From NCBI GenBank assembly GCA_963832305.1, contig CAWHTU010000003.1:62001-126000 (forward strand): 64,000 bases of DNA, read 5' to 3'. Shown here piece after piece: positions 1-8,146 of this stretch. Position 1 is the first letter of the stretch; each line of letters opens with the position of its first letter. Made by a program: the position numbers and the translations under genes. Under the pieces are notes generated by a model. It saw only the letters and a program-made list of their open reading frames with translations, was not told the DNA's origin and did not search any database. The DNA comes from Roseiarcus sp963832305 (lineage in GTDB: Bacteria; Pseudomonadota; Alphaproteobacteria; Rhizobiales; Beijerinckiaceae).

Positions 1-576
1 TTCACCGCCGGAAACGACCTCGGCGATTTTGTCGCCGCCGCGTCGCGCGAGGGTGGCGACTTTCCGGCGTGGCGGTTCACCACTCGGCTCGCCGAATTCG
101 GCAAGCCGCTGGTCGCCGCGGTCGACGGGCTCGCAGTCGGCATCGGAACGACGCTTCTCTTTCACTGCGATCTCGTCTATGCGACGCCCGAGTCGCGCTT
201 CCAGGCGCCGTTCGTCAACCTGGGCCTGGTGCCCGAGGCCGGGTCGTCGCTGCTCGCGCCGCAACGCTTCGGCCGCGCGAAAGCGGCCGAATTCCTCCTG
301 CTCGGCGAGCCGTTCGGCGCCGAGGAGGCGCGTGCGCTGGGCCTCGTCAACGCGCTCGTGCCTCAGCCCAAGCTCGTCGCCCACGCCATGAGCAAGGCGG
401 CGGCGCTAGCAGCCAAGCCTCGCGCGGCGCTCCTCGCTACGCGGCGCCTTCTGCGCGGCGATGGCGAGGCGTTGAAAACGCGCATGGCCGAGGAGATGCA
501 CGCGTTCGCCGAGGCCCTCAAGTCCGACGAGGCGCGCAAGGCTTTCCAGGCCTTCCTCTCCGGCGGGCGGAGGTAG
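1..576 (+). CDS. Enoyl-CoA hydratase/isomerase family protein, 5' end outside window
   Basis: The frame is open from base 1 and gives 191 codons, so roughly the first 70 residues of a crotonase of about 260 residues are missing. The visible part begins with the AGNDLGDF segment that forms the oxyanion-hole loop and continues through GLAVGIGTT and the FQAPFVNLGLVPEAGSS block, both typical of the crotonase fold. Members hydrate or isomerise acyl-CoA thioesters in fatty acid or aromatic acid degradation. The exact substrate cannot be read from this fragment. The gene ends 142 bases before ku on the same strand, with no evidence that the two share a transcript. Confidence 0.88.
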   Translation, partial: FTAGNDLGDFVAAASREGGDFPAWRFTTRLAEFGKPLVAAVDGLAVGIGTTLLFHCDLVYATPESRFQAPFVNLGLVPEAGSSLLAPQRFGRAKAAEFLLLGEPFGAEEARALGLVNALVPQPKLVAHAMSKAAALAAKPRAALLATRRLLRGDGEALKTRMAEEMHAFAEALKSDEARKAFQAFLSGGRR

Positions 577-718
577 CCGGACTCGAACATCCTGCGCGTC
601 GGGGACGTTGGGCGATCAAACTGCGCAGCGCCCTTGCCTCTTCCGTTGGGGTGCGACTCGCAGGTTGCATGGCCGGCGTGCTATAAAGCCCCCAAGACCG
701 CGTTGAGTAGGAGTTCCC

Positions 719-1702
719 ATGGCCCCGCCGCGCCCGTATTGGAAGGGCTACCTCAAGCTTTCCCTCGTCTCTTGTCCGATCGCGCTCTACACCGCGACAT
801 CGTCGGGCGAGCGCGTCGCCTTCCGCCAGATCAACAAGAAGACCGGCAACCGCCTCCGCCAGCAGCTGATCGATGAAGAGAGCGGCGATCCGATCGATCC
901 GGACGACAAGGGACGCGGCTACGAGGTCGACAAGGGCGTCTATATCAGGGTCGAGGACGAGGAGATCGACGCGATCGCGATCGAAAGCAGCCATACGATC
1001 GACATCGACTCGTTCGTCCCCAAGTCGGAGATCGACGAGCGCTACGTGGACAGCCCGTATTACCTGGTCCCGGAGAACAAGGTCGCCCTCGAGGCGTTCG
1101 CGGTCATCCGCGACGCCATGCAGGACAAGGGCATGGTCGCATTGGGCCGGGTGGTCCTTTCGAAGCGCGAGCGGGTCATCATGCTCCAGCCAAGGGGCAA
1201 GGGGCTGCTCGGGACGACGCTCCGATACCCCTATGAGGTTCGCGACGAAGAGATCTATTTCGGCGACATCGCTGACGTTAAGATTCCAAAAGACATGCTC
1301 GCTCTTGCCGAGCATATCCTCGAGACCAAGGCCGCCAAATTCGACGCCACGAAGTTCCACGACCGCTATGAAGAGGCGATCGTCGCCATGCTCAACGAGA
1401 AGAAGGCCGGCATGCCGGTTTCGAAGCAGCGCGAGCTGCCGAGGATCGTCGCCGGCACCGATCTCATGGCGGCGCTTCGGCAGAGTATCGAAAGGGCCAA
1501 GGAATCTCAACCGAAGCCGGCGGCGGCGGCCAAGCCTGCGCCGGCGCCAGCGAAGCCTGCCGCCGTCTCCAAGGGCAAGAAGGCGGCGAACCGCAACCTG
1601 GATCAGCGCGAGATGCTTCTGCCGATCGCCGGCGGCTCGCCAGCCAAGGCTGTTGAGGAAAAACAGCCGGCGAAGCCTGGCGCTCGGAAAAAGGCGGGAT
1701 AG
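719..1702 (+). CDS. ku: Ku protein, non-homologous end joining
   Basis: A 327-residue bacterial Ku homologue. Ku homodimers form a ring that threads onto double-strand DNA ends and recruits LigD for end joining. The N-terminal PYWKGYLKLSLVSCPIALY block, the HTIDIDSFVPKSEID stretch and the DSPYYLVPE block are diagnostic. After about residue 255 the sequence becomes a Lys/Ala/Pro-rich tail, the extended basic C-terminus that varies between species and contacts DNA or LigD. The ATG is preceded by AGGAG at good spacing. No ligD lies in the window, so the partner ligase must be encoded elsewhere. Stationary-phase or stress expression is usual in rhizobia but is not visible here. Confidence 0.95.
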   Translation: MAPPRPYWKGYLKLSLVSCPIALYTATSSGERVAFRQINKKTGNRLRQQLIDEESGDPIDPDDKGRGYEVDKGVYIRVEDEEIDAIAIESSHTIDIDSFVPKSEIDERYVDSPYYLVPENKVALEAFAVIRDAMQDKGMVALGRVVLSKRERVIMLQPRGKGLLGTTLRYPYEVRDEEIYFGDIADVKIPKDMLALAEHILETKAAKFDATKFHDRYEEAIVAMLNEKKAGMPVSKQRELPRIVAGTDLMAALRQSIERAKESQPKPAAAAKPAPAPAKPAAVSKGKKAANRNLDQREMLLPIAGGSPAKAVEEKQPAKPGARKKAG

Positions 1703-1886
1703 AGCGTACCGCAAACGCGTGGATTCAATGGCGGCCGACAGTTTCCTGATCCACGCCGCAGGCTGTCTGCTCGCTGCCATGCCCGCGAACGGGGCGCCAG
1801 GCGAGGCTCTAAGCGACTTTAAATTCGCGCTTGGGCGGGAATGACAAAACCCAGGCTTGCTTCCGACACCAGCGCGCTCTTGAAGG

Positions 1887-2165
1887 TTATTCGTCGTCCC
1901 GGTCGGGAACGTCGAGATGGCCGTCGGCGGCGCGCTGTTCCCAACCCGGATTTCCCAGCGCCGAGTCGACCGGCATATCGTTGCGGCGCTTCGCCTCGTC
2001 GATCTTCGCCTTCAAATCGTCCGACGCTTTGCGCAACTCCGGCAGCGATCCGTTCCCCGTGTCGGACGGCTCCGTGTCGGACTGGGCCTGCGCCTGAGTG
2101 GACTTACCCTCCTTGTCGCTGATCTGCGGTTCGTTTGCGGCGGGGATGCTGTTGTCCGGCTGCAT
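1887..2165 (-). CDS. Small hydrophilic hypothetical protein
   Basis: A 92-residue, highly charged, Gln/Ser/Asp-rich protein with no membrane segment or signal peptide. The middle (LPELRKASDDLKAKIDEAKRRND) is predicted to be a single amphipathic helix, and the C-terminus ends in an acidic DVPDRDDE tail. Codon use matches the neighbours. It lies on the same strand as csbD, which is also a small acidic or amphipathic stress-type protein, but a terminator-like hairpin separates them. I do not recognise a family. It may be a small stress or seed-like hydrophilic protein, but that is only a composition-based guess. Confidence 0.5.
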   Translation of the reverse strand: MQPDNSIPAANEPQISDKEGKSTQAQAQSDTEPSDTGNGSLPELRKASDDLKAKIDEAKRRNDMPVDSALGNPGWEQRAADGHLDVPDRDDE

Positions 2166-2194
2166 CGCGCGCTCCTCACCATGGGATCGGAGAA

Positions 2195-2224
2195 AAGAGG
2201 CCGCCCGAGAGTGGGCAGCCTCTT
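2195..2224 (-). terminator. Rho-independent terminator of the csbD gene
   Basis: Arms AAGAGGC-c-GCCC and GGGC-a-GCCTCTT form an eleven-pair stem with one mismatch and a six-base loop. Read on the minus strand, the stem is followed by TTTTCT and lies 15 bases past the csbD stop codon. The plus-strand side also ends in CGTTTT, so the hairpin could work in both directions. Confidence 0.65.
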
Positions 2225-2239
2225 CGTTTTCATGACGCT

Positions 2240-2431
2240 TCAGCGCCTGGGCGGGTTCTCGCCCCTCCGGGCGGCGTCCTTGGCGTCACCGAGCGCTTCG
2301 CGGGCCGAGCCCTTGGCCTTGTCGATCTTGCCTTCGACCTGCATCTCTTTGTCGTCGGTCATTTTGCCGAACGCGTCCTTCACGGCGCCCTTGGCCTTGT
2401 CGGCCGCGCCCTTGATGTGTTCCTTGTCCAC
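2240..2431 (-). CDS. CsbD family stress-response protein
   Basis: A 63-residue protein starting at GTG, with the typical CsbD pattern of DKEHIKGAADKAKGAVKDA followed by a second GKIDKAKGSAREALGDAKDA block. CsbD-like proteins are small, very hydrophilic helical proteins induced by general stress; their molecular function is unknown. The GTG start is chosen because AAGGAG lies seven bases upstream, and upstream codons in the same frame show no family similarity. A terminator follows directly. The gene sits where the 3' two thirds of gluQ would be expected, which suggests that it arrived with, or after, the event that truncated gluQ. Confidence 0.85.
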   Translation of the reverse strand: MDKEHIKGAADKAKGAVKDAFGKMTDDKEMQVEGKIDKAKGSAREALGDAKDAARRGENPPRR

Positions 2432-2543
2432 GGATCTGCTCCTTGCGATTGTCGGACCGCGACAGAAACGGTTCGGAGCGAGGAAGGTTCCCGCCGGTCC
2501 TGCAGGGGCTCCAAGAGCAGACTGCCTTCGGATCGGCGCGGCG

Positions 2544-2798
2544 ATGCTCGCTCTGGCGGCGCCACGGCGCGGGAAAGCGAAGCCCGAGCCATGCCAGGTC
2601 GTCGACGATCGCGGCCTCGAACCCAGGCTTGCAACGCGCGCTGTCCAAGTCTTCAATGCGCAGAATCAGGCGCCCGCCCGTCTCGGCGGCAACGCGCTCG
2701 TTCATGAGCGCCGAATAGGCGTGGCCAAGGTGCAGCGCGCCGTTCGGGGACGGCGCAAAGCGCAGCACGGGCGCGGTTGCGGGAGGGTGATCGACCAT
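2544..2798 (-). pseudogene. gluQ: 5' remnant of glutamyl-Q tRNA(Asp) synthetase
   Basis: The first 85 codons match the N-terminus of GluQ (YadB), the truncated GluRS paralogue that puts glutamate on queuosine of tRNA-Asp. Visible are VLRFAPSPNGALHLGHAYSA with the class I HIGH-type motif (HLGH), then the RLILRIEDLDSARCKPGFEAAI block and LAWLGLRFPAPWRRQSEH. After RQSEH all resemblance ends in every frame, and the KMSKS-type loop and C-terminal two thirds are absent. A normal protein is close to 290 residues. The start codon overlaps the divergent alkA start by two bases. This is an old truncation, not a single-base frameshift. Confidence 0.75.
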
Positions 2799-3537
2799 GG
2801 CGGCAAAGCGGATGCATAAGCCGCGACCCCGCGCAACCCGGCGCGCCCGGCCTGCGGCGGCAAGAACCTATCATCCCGGCCCCCTGATCGTCGATGAGGC
2901 TTCCTTGCACGAAGCCGCCGAGCGGCTGCGCGCCAAGGACCCGAAGCTGATCGAGCGCCTGGCCGCGGCGGGCGGACCGCCGCCGCTTCGCCGCCGGGAG
3001 CCGGGCTTTGCGGGGCTTGCGGCGATCATCGTCTCCCAGCAGGTGTCGGTCGCGAGCGCCGCCGCCATTTTCGGCCGTTTGCAGGCGCGCATCGTCCCGC
3101 TCGAGGCAGCCGGGATCGCCACGGCGACCGAGGATGACTTGCGCGCCTGCGGATTGTCAGCCGCAAAAATCCGCGCCCTGCGGGCGGTCGCCCAGGCGGT
3201 GGTCGAGGGCGGCCTCGATCTTAAGGGCCTCAGCGCCCTCGACGCCGAGGTCGCCCACAAGGCGCTGGTCGCGGTCAAGGGCGTGGGCCCGTGGACGGCG
3301 GACATTTTCCTCCTGTTCTGCCTCGGCCACCCGGATGCGTTTCCCGCCGGCGACCTCGCGCTCCAGGAAGCCGCCAAGCTCGCGCTCAACCTCAAGCGCC
3401 GCCCCGACGCGGTGAGGCTCGAGCGGATCGCCGAACGCTGGCGGCCGCTCAGGGGCGTCGCCGCGCGGATGCTATGGGCCTACTACCGGGGCGTGAAAGC
3501 GCGTTCGGGGATGGCTCTCGCTGATGGTTCGGGTTAA
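2797..3537 (+). CDS. alkA: DNA-3-methyladenine glycosylase II (AlkA family, HhH-GPD)
   Basis: A 246-residue helix-hairpin-helix base-excision glycosylase that removes alkylated purines from DNA. The hairpin and catalytic region is clear: ALVAVKGVGPWTADIFLLF, followed by HPDAFPAGDLALQ, where the Asp of GDLAL is the catalytic aspartate position. The ISQQVS-type helix (IIVSQQVSVASA) is also present. There is no N-terminal Ada or TATA-like extension, so this is the short rhizobial form. The start at 2797 has GGAGGG eight bases upstream. The gene is divergent from the gluQ remnant and is followed after 36 bases by an esterase on the same strand, so the pair may be cotranscribed. Confidence 0.9.
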   Translation: MAAKRMHKPRPRATRRARPAAARTYHPGPLIVDEASLHEAAERLRAKDPKLIERLAAAGGPPPLRRREPGFAGLAAIIVSQQVSVASAAAIFGRLQARIVPLEAAGIATATEDDLRACGLSAAKIRALRAVAQAVVEGGLDLKGLSALDAEVAHKALVAVKGVGPWTADIFLLFCLGHPDAFPAGDLALQEAAKLALNLKRRPDAVRLERIAERWRPLRGVAARMLWAYYRGVKARSGMALADGSG

Positions 3538-3573
3538 GCCAGACCCCCGATCATCCCCGGAGCTTAATGTCTG

Positions 3574-4269
3574 ATGAGCGCCGCCCTGGACGGACCCCGC
3601 ATCCCTGCGGCCGCAGGCCGAACCAGCCAGCTGGTGGTGTTTCTGCACGGCTACGGCGCCGACGGCGCCGACCTGATCGACCTCGGGCGCCAGTGGCGGG
3701 CGATGATGCCCGAGGCGGCGTTCGTTTCGCCCCACGCCCCCGAGCGCTCGCCGGCCACGCCAATGGGCCGGCAATGGTTCGCGCTCTCCAATCGACCCCC
3801 CGAGGATGCCGCCGGAGCCGACGAACGCTGGAACGGCGCGGTCAAGGCGCGTGGCGCGATCGACGCCTTTCTCGACGGCGAGCTCAAGCGGCTTGGCCTC
3901 GACGATTCGCGGCTCGCGCTGGTCGGCTTCAGCCAGGGCGCGATGATGGCGCTGCACGTGGGCTTGCGGCGTCCCGTCGCGCCGGCGGCGATCCTCGGAT
4001 TTTCCGGCCTCTTGATCGGCCCGGAGCGGCTTGGCGAGGCGACGGCGCGCGATCCGCGCGGCCGGCCGCCGCCGATCCTGCTCGCGCACGGCGACCAGGA
4101 TCCGGTGATCCCGTTCGAGGCGATGTTCATGGCGACAGAGGCGCTGGCCGGCGCTTCGATCCCGACCCAATGGCATCTTTCGCTCGGGATCGGCCACGGC
4201 ATCGACGCCGGGGGCCTGCGCCACGGCGGACTGTTTCTCGCCAAGGGGTTCGCAGACCGGCGGCGCTGA
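3574..4269 (+). CDS. Alpha/beta hydrolase, carboxylesterase/phospholipase family
   Basis: A 231-residue single-domain cytosolic hydrolase of the YpfH/acyl-protein thioesterase type. The oxyanion loop FLHGYGADGADL, the nucleophile elbow GFSQGAMMAL (Ser in GFSQG), the acid AHGDQDPVIP and the catalytic His in GIGHGIDAGG form a complete Ser-Asp-His triad. Members hydrolyse short carboxylic esters or lysophospholipids; the natural substrate cannot be told here. The gene follows alkA by 36 bases on the same strand. There is no signal peptide. The ATG at 3574 has a GGAG-containing site upstream. Confidence 0.88.
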   Translation: MSAALDGPRIPAAAGRTSQLVVFLHGYGADGADLIDLGRQWRAMMPEAAFVSPHAPERSPATPMGRQWFALSNRPPEDAAGADERWNGAVKARGAIDAFLDGELKRLGLDDSRLALVGFSQGAMMALHVGLRRPVAPAAILGFSGLLIGPERLGEATARDPRGRPPPILLAHGDQDPVIPFEAMFMATEALAGASIPTQWHLSLGIGHGIDAGGLRHGGLFLAKGFADRRR

Positions 4270-4450
4270 GAGGCGAGCGCGCGTCCTCTTGCACGACGAC
4301 GCCTTTTCAAGGGCTTGGGCGCTTTTTTCTGGAACGGCCGCGAGACGCGGCGACGGCGTGGCCTTTAATTAGCGAGAATAGTTTGTTCTTATAGAACTGC
4401 ATTAGATTGTTGAATTATTGGCCTGCATCCCCGTCCTTGGCGTTCCGGAA

Positions 4451-4466
4451 TGTGACGGGCGTCACA
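4451..4466. promoter_or_regulatory. CRP-type operator (TGTGA-N6-TCACA)
   Basis: TGTGACGGGCGTCACA is a perfect palindrome in its outer five bases and matches the CRP/FNR-superfamily half-site exactly. It lies 57 bases before the GTG start of the downstream secreted protein, a sensible place for an activator site. Two similar boxes occur at 11222 and 16245, each followed by GCG as here. Confidence 0.6.
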
Positions 4467-4522
4467 GCGCGCGGCGGGGCGCGCGGTTAAACTTTTCTTA
4501 ATGATCTCGAAGGACCCCCGTC

Positions 4523-5008
4523 GTGAGAATCCTCGTCGCTGTCGCTTTTCTTCTGCCCTTTGCGCTCGCCGCCGAGGCCGCGTTCAACACACACTCGCCC
4601 GACGCCGCGGTGAAAGCGGCCTACGCCGCCGATCAAACGGCGATTGAAGGCCGCGGCGTTGGCGTGATGGGCGACAACGCGCTGCGCGCACGCTTCTTCT
4701 CGCGCTCGCTCTTGCGGTCAATCGCCGCCAATGAAATCGTCGCTGACGCGCGCAATGCGCCCCCGGCGGTCGTCGGCGACCCGTTCACCGACGAGGCGCC
4801 CCACATGGTGGCGCTGCGCGTCACGCCGATCTCGGAAACCCGCGACAGCGCGAAGGTCTTGGCCGAGTTCGCCCGCGGCGACGGCGCCCGGGAGCGGCTC
4901 ACCTACGCCATGGTCTACGAGCGCGGCGAGTGGCGCATCGACGACATCACCTACGCCATGCTCGACGGCGAAAGCCACACCCTGCGCGGCGAATTGGCCG
5001 CGAACTAG
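4523..5008 (+). CDS. Small exported protein, DUF3828/NTF2-like
   Basis: A 161-residue protein with a clear signal peptide (RILVAVAFLLPFALAAEA, cleavage near residues 19-20). The mature part has the layout of DUF3828-type periplasmic proteins: an N-terminal helix with VKAAYAAD, then a beta sheet ending in TYAMVYERGEWRIDDITY. Such proteins adopt an NTF2-like cone fold and usually have no known enzymatic role. It starts at GTG with GAAGGA upstream. A CRP-type box 57 bases upstream suggests cAMP or related control. It is probably monocistronic, because the next gene starts 343 bases later beyond a large inverted repeat. Confidence 0.7.
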   Translation: MRILVAVAFLLPFALAAEAAFNTHSPDAAVKAAYAADQTAIEGRGVGVMGDNALRARFFSRSLLRSIAANEIVADARNAPPAVVGDPFTDEAPHMVALRVTPISETRDSAKVLAEFARGDGARERLTYAMVYERGEWRIDDITYAMLDGESHTLRGELAAN

Positions 5009-5036
5009 TCTCCTGCGGTCCGCCGCAAAACTCACG

Positions 5037-5166
5037 CGCGAGAGGAGCTGCAAATCAAGGATGCGTCATAAGGCGAATTAGACGCTTATTTCATGGCTGG
5101 GCCACAGACGCACCGCTCTTGCGGCGGCCTTTTTCGGGCCGTCCTTGATTTGCACTTCCTCTCGCG
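5037..5166. repeat. Inverted repeat, 25-base arms around 80 bases
   Basis: The arm at 5037-5061 and the arm at 5142-5166 are reverse complements at 23 of 25 positions (each contains GCAAATCAAGGA or its complement). They flank 80 bases holding no open frame. The structure fills most of the gap between the small exported protein and the DUF1194 gene. It could be a miniature mobile element or a long RNA stem; the sequence does not distinguish these. Confidence 0.6.
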
Positions 5167-5351
5167 CTTTTCGCCAGGTCGAGCTTCTCGCCGCAGAGCC
5201 CGGAATGGCCGGATCGCCGGCCGGACGTCGCCTTCTCCGCCAATTGCGGGCCAGCCGAAGTCGCTCCTTCACATCACAAGTGATCGCGCCCTCCCTTCCG
5301 GCGACCGTCTGGCGCGCCTATGCTCGCGCAGGCGGGGCGGAGGAGGCTTGG

Positions 5352-6113
5352 ATGCGCGGATTGCGGGTCGGCCTGGCGCTCGGCGCCGCGGTCATTGTAG
5401 CGGCCTTGGCGCCGCAGGTGCGCCCGGCGGGCGCCGCAGGGACGCCGGTCGCCGTGGACGCCGCGATCGTGCTGGCCGCGGACGTCTCGCGCAGCATCGA
5501 CGACGAGGAGTTCGCGCTTGAGCGGCGCGGCTATGCCGACGCGATTCAGAGCCAGCAGCTTCTCGACGCGATCTCCACCGGGCCGCGCGGCGCAATTGCG
5601 CTCGCCTACGTCGAATGGGCCGGCGACGGCGAGGACAAGGTCGTGGTCGACTGGGAGGTCATCCGCAACCAGAGCGACGCCGGGGCGTTCGCCGCTGCGC
5701 TCACCGCCGCGCCGAGGTCGTTCCTCGGCCGGACCGCGATCGGGACGGCGATAGATTTCTCGTTCGCGATGTTCGCCGAGAGCGCTTTTTCGACCGACCG
5801 CAGGGTGATCGACGTCTCTGGCGACGGCACGAGCAACCAGGGCCGCATGGTCACCGAGGCGCGCGACGCCGCCGTCGGGGCGGGAGCGGTGATCAACGGG
5901 CTCGCGATCTTCAACAAGAAGGCCGCGGCAATGGGCGGCTATCTGGCCCTGCACACCAATCCGCCCGGCGGCATCGCCCAATATTACCGCGCCAACGTGA
6001 CCGGCGGCGCCGGCGCGTTCGTGCTGCAGATCGACGATTTCAAGAGCTTCGGCGAGGCGATGATGCGCAAGCTCGTCAACGAGATCGCCGACGCGCGCCA
6101 GCCCGACGAATGA
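5352..6113 (+). CDS. DUF1194 domain exported protein (VWA-like)
   Basis: A 253-residue protein of the DUF1194 family, which is widespread in Alphaproteobacteria and related to von Willebrand factor A domains. The signal peptide is RGLRVGLALGAAVIVAALAP with an Ala-rich cleavage region near residue 29. The metal-binding MIDAS-like site is visible as DVSRSID, with the Thr of GRTAIGTAID and the Asp of DVSGDGTSN as later ligands. Its role is unknown, but the fold suggests metal-dependent protein binding in the periplasm. The ATG at 5352 is chosen over upstream starts because GGAGGAGG precedes it and a signal peptide follows. It converges with the next gene, leaving 12 bases. Confidence 0.85.
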   Translation: MRGLRVGLALGAAVIVAALAPQVRPAGAAGTPVAVDAAIVLAADVSRSIDDEEFALERRGYADAIQSQQLLDAISTGPRGAIALAYVEWAGDGEDKVVVDWEVIRNQSDAGAFAAALTAAPRSFLGRTAIGTAIDFSFAMFAESAFSTDRRVIDVSGDGTSNQGRMVTEARDAAVGAGAVINGLAIFNKKAAAMGGYLALHTNPPGGIAQYYRANVTGGAGAFVLQIDDFKSFGEAMMRKLVNEIADARQPDE

Positions 6114-6125
6114 CGCGCTCCGCCC

Positions 6126-7097
6126 CTACTGCAGACGCGGACGCTTCAGGAAGCTCGACCGATCGGCCGACTGGATGCGCAACCCGATCGGCCGGCCGTC
6201 GCGCATAATCTCGATCGGGATCTCGACCCCCGCGGGACCGCGGGCCCAGACCTTGCGGTAGAAATCGCCGAGGCCCTCGGTCTCCGAGCCGCCGACGCTG
6301 GCGAGAACGTCGCCGCGGCGCAGGCCGGCAGCCGCCGCCGGTCCGTTCTCGGCCACGCTGGCGACGATGATTTCATCGCCGTTTTCGGCGGAAAAGACGC
6401 CGAGCCACGGGCGCGCCGGCCTGTTGACCCGGCCATAGGCCAGAAGATCGTCGAGGATCGGCGACAGAAGGTCGATCGGCACGATCATGTTGACGTCCCG
6501 CGGCCCGCTCTTCGCGGTCAATTGCTCGACATGCAGGGAACCGACGCCGATCAGCCGGCCGTTCTGGTCGATCGCGCCGGCGCCGCCCCAAAACGGATGG
6601 GCGGGGGACGTGAAGATCGCCTCGTCGAGGAAATACTCCCAGTAGCCGGCGAACTCCTGCTTGCCGACCACCATCGCGCGGACCGGCTTGGTCCCGGCGC
6701 CGGCCGCTATCGTCACCGGATCGCCGAGCTTCGTCTCGCTCGAACGCCCAAGCTCTAGCGCCGGACAATCGAGCGGGCCAAGCGCCTGCACGAGGCCGAA
6801 GCCGGTCTCGCCGTCGACCGCGAGCGCATGGCCGGGGGTGACGCGGCCTTCGGCGTCGGAAAGCCAGACGCTTTCGGCCTCCATGATCAGATAGCCGATC
6901 GTCAGAACCAGACCGCTCTCGCGGATGACGACGCCGCTGCCCGACCGTTGCTCGCCCAGTGTTTCGGCGGTGAAGGCGTCCCCGGGAATCGACGACTGCA
7001 CCGTGACGATCGACTTGAGCGCGCGATCGAGACTGATGCCGGCGCCTCTGCTCGGGGGGCCTACTTGCGGTTCGCCGCGTCGCGGCTTCTCGGTCAT
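6126..7097 (-). CDS. HtrA/S1C-like protein with PDZ domain, catalytic triad absent
   Basis: A 323-residue protein with a trypsin-like domain (about residues 25-215) and a C-terminal PDZ domain (GVFSAENGDEIIVASVAENGPAAAAGLRRGDVLASV). In active DegP/HtrA proteins the triad sits in TNxHV, DxxTDLAV and GNSGG. Here those positions read LTIGYLIM (His to Tyr), DGETGFGLV (Asp to Gly) and HPFWGGAGA (Ser to Trp), so all three residues are lost while the surrounding fold is kept. There is no obvious signal peptide, which suggests a cytosolic location. A binding or chaperone role is more likely than proteolysis. It lies 118 bases downstream of rfbA on the same strand. Confidence 0.8.
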   Translation of the reverse strand: MTEKPRRGEPQVGPPSRGAGISLDRALKSIVTVQSSIPGDAFTAETLGEQRSGSGVVIRESGLVLTIGYLIMEAESVWLSDAEGRVTPGHALAVDGETGFGLVQALGPLDCPALELGRSSETKLGDPVTIAAGAGTKPVRAMVVGKQEFAGYWEYFLDEAIFTSPAHPFWGGAGAIDQNGRLIGVGSLHVEQLTAKSGPRDVNMIVPIDLLSPILDDLLAYGRVNRPARPWLGVFSAENGDEIIVASVAENGPAAAAGLRRGDVLASVGGSETEGLGDFYRKVWARGPAGVEIPIEIMRDGRPIGLRIQSADRSSFLKRPRLQ

Positions 7098-7215
7098 CGG
7101 CCCTGTCCTTTCGGCTCAAAAACGCGCAGTCGCCTTCGGCGATCGCTCGACCGCTAACGGACAATTATGGCGGGTAAATGTGCGTGCCCGGTGCGAGGCG
7201 CCCCTGCGCCCAAAA

Positions 7216-8106
7216 TCAGCGTCGCGCCCCGAGCTGGCTGCGCTCCTCGAGCACCGACATGAGATACTGTCCATAGGCGCTCTTGCCGAAGCGGGCGATG
7301 ATGCGCTTGAACTGGGCGACGTCGATAAGGCCAAGGTCAAGCGCGATCTCCTCGGGACAGCTGATCTTGGCGCCCTGACGCTGCTCGATGGTCCTGACGA
7401 AGCTCGCGGCGTCGAGGAGCGAGTCAGGGGTTCCAGTGTCGAGCCAGGCGAACCCCCGGCCCATGCGCTCGACGCTGAGCGCCCCGGCCTCGAGATAGAT
7501 GCGGTTGACGTCGGTGATCTCATACTCGCCGCGCGCCGAAGGCTTGAGCGCCTTCGCGATCTCGACCACCTGCGAGTCGTAGAAGTAGAGGCCGGTCACC
7601 GCCCAGTGGGACTTGGGGGCGGCGGGCTTCTCCTCGATCGAGAGCGCCCGGAAGGCCGAATCGAACTCGACCACGCCATAGCGTTCTGGATCGGGCACAT
7701 GATAGGCGAACACGGTTGCGCCGCGCTCGCGCGCCGCCGCGCGCCTGAGCTGCTCGCTGAGGCCCGCGCCGTAAAAGATGTTGTCGCCGAGCACCAGCAT
7801 CGCCGGACCGCCGCCGATGAACGTTTCGCCGATGACAAACGCCTGCGCGAGCCCATTGGGCTCGGGCTGCGGGGCGTATTCGATTCTGATGCCCCATTCC
7901 GCGCCGTCGCCGAGCAGGCGGCGGAACATCGGCAGGTCGTGCGGCGTCGAGATGATGAGGACGTCCCGGATCCCGGCCAGCATCACCACCGACAGCGGAT
8001 AATAGATCATGGGCTTGTCGTAGACGGGGACAAGCTGCTTTGAGACCGCAAGCGTGATCGGATGGAGCCGCGTCCCCGCGCCGCCGGCCAGGATGATGCC
8101 TTTCAT
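7216..8106 (-). CDS. rfbA: Glucose-1-phosphate thymidylyltransferase
   Basis: A 296-residue RmlA that joins dTTP and glucose-1-phosphate to give dTDP-glucose, the first step to dTDP-L-rhamnose. The nucleotide-binding signature KGIILAGGAGTRLHPIT, the VYDKPMIYYPLS block, LGDNIFYG and the VEIAKALKPSARGEYEITDVNR region match the family along its whole length, which is normal. It is the last gene of the rfbC-rfbD-rfbB-rfbA cluster and is separated from rfbB by 145 bases that hold an inverted repeat, so expression may depend partly on its own promoter. Confidence 0.96.
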   Translation of the reverse strand: MKGIILAGGAGTRLHPITLAVSKQLVPVYDKPMIYYPLSVVMLAGIRDVLIISTPHDLPMFRRLLGDGAEWGIRIEYAPQPEPNGLAQAFVIGETFIGGGPAMLVLGDNIFYGAGLSEQLRRAAARERGATVFAYHVPDPERYGVVEFDSAFRALSIEEKPAAPKSHWAVTGLYFYDSQVVEIAKALKPSARGEYEITDVNRIYLEAGALSVERMGRGFAWLDTGTPDSLLDAASFVRTIEQRQGAKISCPEEIALDLGLIDVAQFKRIIARFGKSAYGQYLMSVLEERSQLGARR

Positions 8107-8146
8107 CTTCGAATCCGTTCCGGTTGCGGCGCCATCAAGCGCAACC

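Noticed and set aside
518..1780. Long open frame on the minus strand opposite ku
   Set aside because: It mirrors the codon structure of ku, is Arg/Leu-rich without any motif, and Ku is unmistakable on the plus strand.
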